Shown: positions 62,828 through 64,000 of the stretch, one piece after another | Layout: each line of letters opens with the position of its first letter | Numbering within the stretch: the first letter of the stretch is position 1 | NCBI RefSeq assembly: GCF_001653715.1 | Contig: NZ_LWHQ01000038.1 | Span: 1 to 64,000, forward strand | Length of the DNA stretch: 64,000 bases | Reading direction: 5' to 3' | DNA from: Methylobacterium platani | Lineage (GTDB): Bacteria; Pseudomonadota; Alphaproteobacteria; Rhizobiales; Beijerinckiaceae | The notes under the pieces: model-generated | Told to the model about the DNA's origin: nothing | Seen by the model: the letters and a program-made list of their open reading frames with translations, nothing else | Databases searched by the model: none | Made by a program: the position numbers and the translations under genes

Positions 62828-63790
62828 ATGATCGTTGCGTTGTTCGTGCTCGCCCTCCTGATGCTGATCGGCGGCGTCGCCGCGATCGTCCAGGGCATCC
62901 CGTTCGTGCGGCTCGAGGTCGGCTGGACCATGGTGATCGCCGGCACCGTCGGGGCGAGCGGCGGCGCGGTGCTGCTCGGGATCGCCGCCGCGGTCGCGCG
63001 GCTCGGGCGCATCGAGCGCGCCCTGGCGGGCCGCCCGGCGGCCGTCTCGGCGGAACCGGGCGCGGAGGCCGCGCCGGCCCGCCCGGGCCGCAGCGAGCCG
63101 GTGATGCCGCCGGTCCCGCCGCCGATCCCGTTCCCGGCGGCCGCGCCGTCGGCTTCCGAGATGCGCCCGGCGGAGCCGACGGGGTTCGACGGCGGGGCGG
63201 CCCTCGCGGCCGGCGCCGCCGTCGCGGGAGCCGGGCTTGCCGCGAGCGAGCTGCGCCTGACCCGGGCCGAGGATGCGGACCTGCCGCACGCGGCGCCAGG
63301 CCCGATGGCGCACGACCCCGCGCCGCCGGAGGCCGGCCGTCACGAGCCGGCGCTTCACGTCCCGGTCGAGGAGCCGCGGCTCGAGGCCGTCGAAGCCCGT
63401 GCCGCCGAGATCCATGCCGCCGAGATCCATGCCTCCGAGATCCATGCCGCCGAGATCCACGCCGCCGACCCGCACGGGGCCGCCCCGCCGCCGCCCGCCC
63501 CGCCGGACGCGGAGCCCATGGTTCCGGCCGAGGTCATGCCGCCCGCATCCCAGCCCGTGCCTCCGGCGCCGGAGCCCGCCCGGGAGGAGCCGCTGCCCGA
63601 GGATGGTCCCGGCGAGCCGCCGGCCAAGACCGTCATCGGCACCTACGATTCGGGCGGCAACACCTACACGATGTATGCCGACGGCACGATCGACGCCGAG
63701 ACGCCGGCCGGGCGCTTCCACTTCGCCTCGATCGACGAGCTGAAGGCGTTCCGCAGCGCCGGCGGCGAGGGGACCGCACGCTCCGCGTAG
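62828..63790 (+). CDS. Membrane-anchored protein with proline-rich and EIHAA-repeat region
   Basis: I do not recognise a family. The 320-residue protein has two N-terminal membrane helices (residues about 2-22 and 32-58), a long Pro/Ala/Glu-rich region with a five-unit EIHAA-type repeat near residues 192-216, and a conserved-looking C-terminus (GTYDSGGNTYTMYADGTIDA and RFHFASIDELKAFR), probably a small beta domain. The C-terminal module is the most protein-like part. It is divergent from sodB. A role in the envelope is inferred from the topology only. Confidence 0.75.
   Translation: MIVALFVLALLMLIGGVAAIVQGIPFVRLEVGWTMVIAGTVGASGGAVLLGIAAAVARLGRIERALAGRPAAVSAEPGAEAAPARPGRSEPVMPPVPPPIPFPAAAPSASEMRPAEPTGFDGGAALAAGAAVAGAGLAASELRLTRAEDADLPHAAPGPMAHDPAPPEAGRHEPALHVPVEEPRLEAVEARAAEIHAAEIHASEIHAAEIHAADPHGAAPPPPAPPDAEPMVPAEVMPPASQPVPPAPEPAREEPLPEDGPGEPPAKTVIGTYDSGGNTYTMYADGTIDAETPAGRFHFASIDELKAFRSAGGEGTARSA
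63401..63475. repeat. 15-bp tandem repeat, five units, coding EIHAA
   Basis: Units of gccgccgagatccat (one base differs per unit, the last two units more diverged) encode AAEIH repeats in the proline-rich linker of the membrane-anchored protein. It is in frame and coding, so not a CRISPR array. Confidence 0.8.
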
Positions 63791-63840
63791 CCGGCGTTAC
63801 GTCGAAGGGGCCGCGCACGCCGCGCCGGCCCGGCCGCCGC

Positions 63841-64000
63841 TCACAGCGTCGCCAGCGGATTGAGCGCGGCGTTGCGGGCCGGCAGCGGCGCCAGCATGGT
63901 CAGCGTCAGGCCGCCGGGGGCGTAGTCGATCGCGACCTCGGCCTGGACCTGGGTCGTGAGCACCCGCTGCAGCAGGCGCGAGCCGAAGCCCTGGCGGGTC
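63841..64000 (-). CDS. Sensor histidine kinase, HWE type (C-terminal part, cut by window edge)
   Basis: The minus-strand frame ends at 63841 and is open to the window edge. Its C-terminal residues read TRQGFGSRLLQRVLTTQVQA and later LTLTMLAPLPARNA. The GFGSRLLQR segment is typical of the ATP-binding end of HWE/HisKA_2-family kinases. Most of the protein lies outside the window, so sensor domains are unknown. Confidence 0.7.
   Translation of the reverse strand, partial: TRQGFGSRLLQRVLTTQVQAEVAIDYAPGGLTLTMLAPLPARNAALNPLATL

Noticed and set aside
63401..63475. Possible CRISPR-like array
   Set aside because: Units are 15 bases, contiguous, without spacers, and code for EIHAA in frame.

Overview
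The window is very GC-rich, densely coding DNA from an alphaproteobacterium, most likely Methylobacterium or a close relative (Hyphomicrobiales). This is inferred from gene content and order: uvrC-pgsA-moaD, purM-purN next to a CDP-alcohol phosphatidyltransferase, the PerM-HdaA-ppk-ppx block, CheZ, MbfA and GlcB. A 105-bp dispersed-type repeat at 61775-61879 also resembles a sequence I recall as common in this order. No integrase, transposase, CRISPR array or rRNA was seen. One tRNA-Ser(GGA) lies at 29007-29096.

Layout. 0.2-4.3 kb: a split AtuA-type protein, a CitMHS carboxylate transporter and a divergent LysR regulator. 4.3-12.8 kb: a probable catabolic locus with Fe-dependent alcohol dehydrogenase, Asp/Glu-racemase-superfamily enzyme, GntR/FCD regulator, four-gene ABC importer, amidase and a divergent hydroxyisourate-hydrolase-like protein. 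12.8-17 kb: an NTF2-FMO flavoprotein with a canonical sigma-54 promoter, downstream of a sigma-54 activator gene. 17-21.5 kb: argC with a terminator-like hairpin in its leader, then uvrC-pgsA-moaD. 21.5-30.4 kb: GT61 glycosyltransferase, cheZ, L,D-transpeptidase, DUF2076 protein, malate synthase G, tRNA-Ser, a CheY-like protein and small ORFs. 30.4-36.6 kb: a nitrate/sulfonate-type ABC operon divergent from an overlapping response regulator, histidine kinase and solute-binding protein operon. 36.7-40.8 kb: small proteins, purM-purN and a CDP-alcohol phosphatidyltransferase. 40.85-42.8 kb: an AT-rich islet with an RTX-repeat protein and an unknown protein. 42.9-48.9 kb: PerM/AI-2E, HdaA, polyphosphate kinase and exopolyphosphatase. 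49-51.6 kb: nucleoside salvage (cdd, PNP, deoA). 52-55 kb: lipid A-Kdo assembly (DUF374, waaA, lpxK). 55.2-64 kb: MbfA under a perfect 44-bp palindrome, glcF, murJ, a GT2/YdjC divergent pair, Fe-type SOD and the end of an HWE-type kinase.

Working together. glcF (glycolate to glyoxylate) and glcB (glyoxylate plus acetyl-CoA to malate) are two steps of one route but lie 28 kb apart. MbfA and SOD are both iron/oxidative-stress functions. The strongest leads are the double Irr-box-like palindrome at mbfA, the sigma-54 circuit at 12.8-17 kb, the amidase/HIUH-like locus, the ABC-type three-component sensor and the RTX islet.
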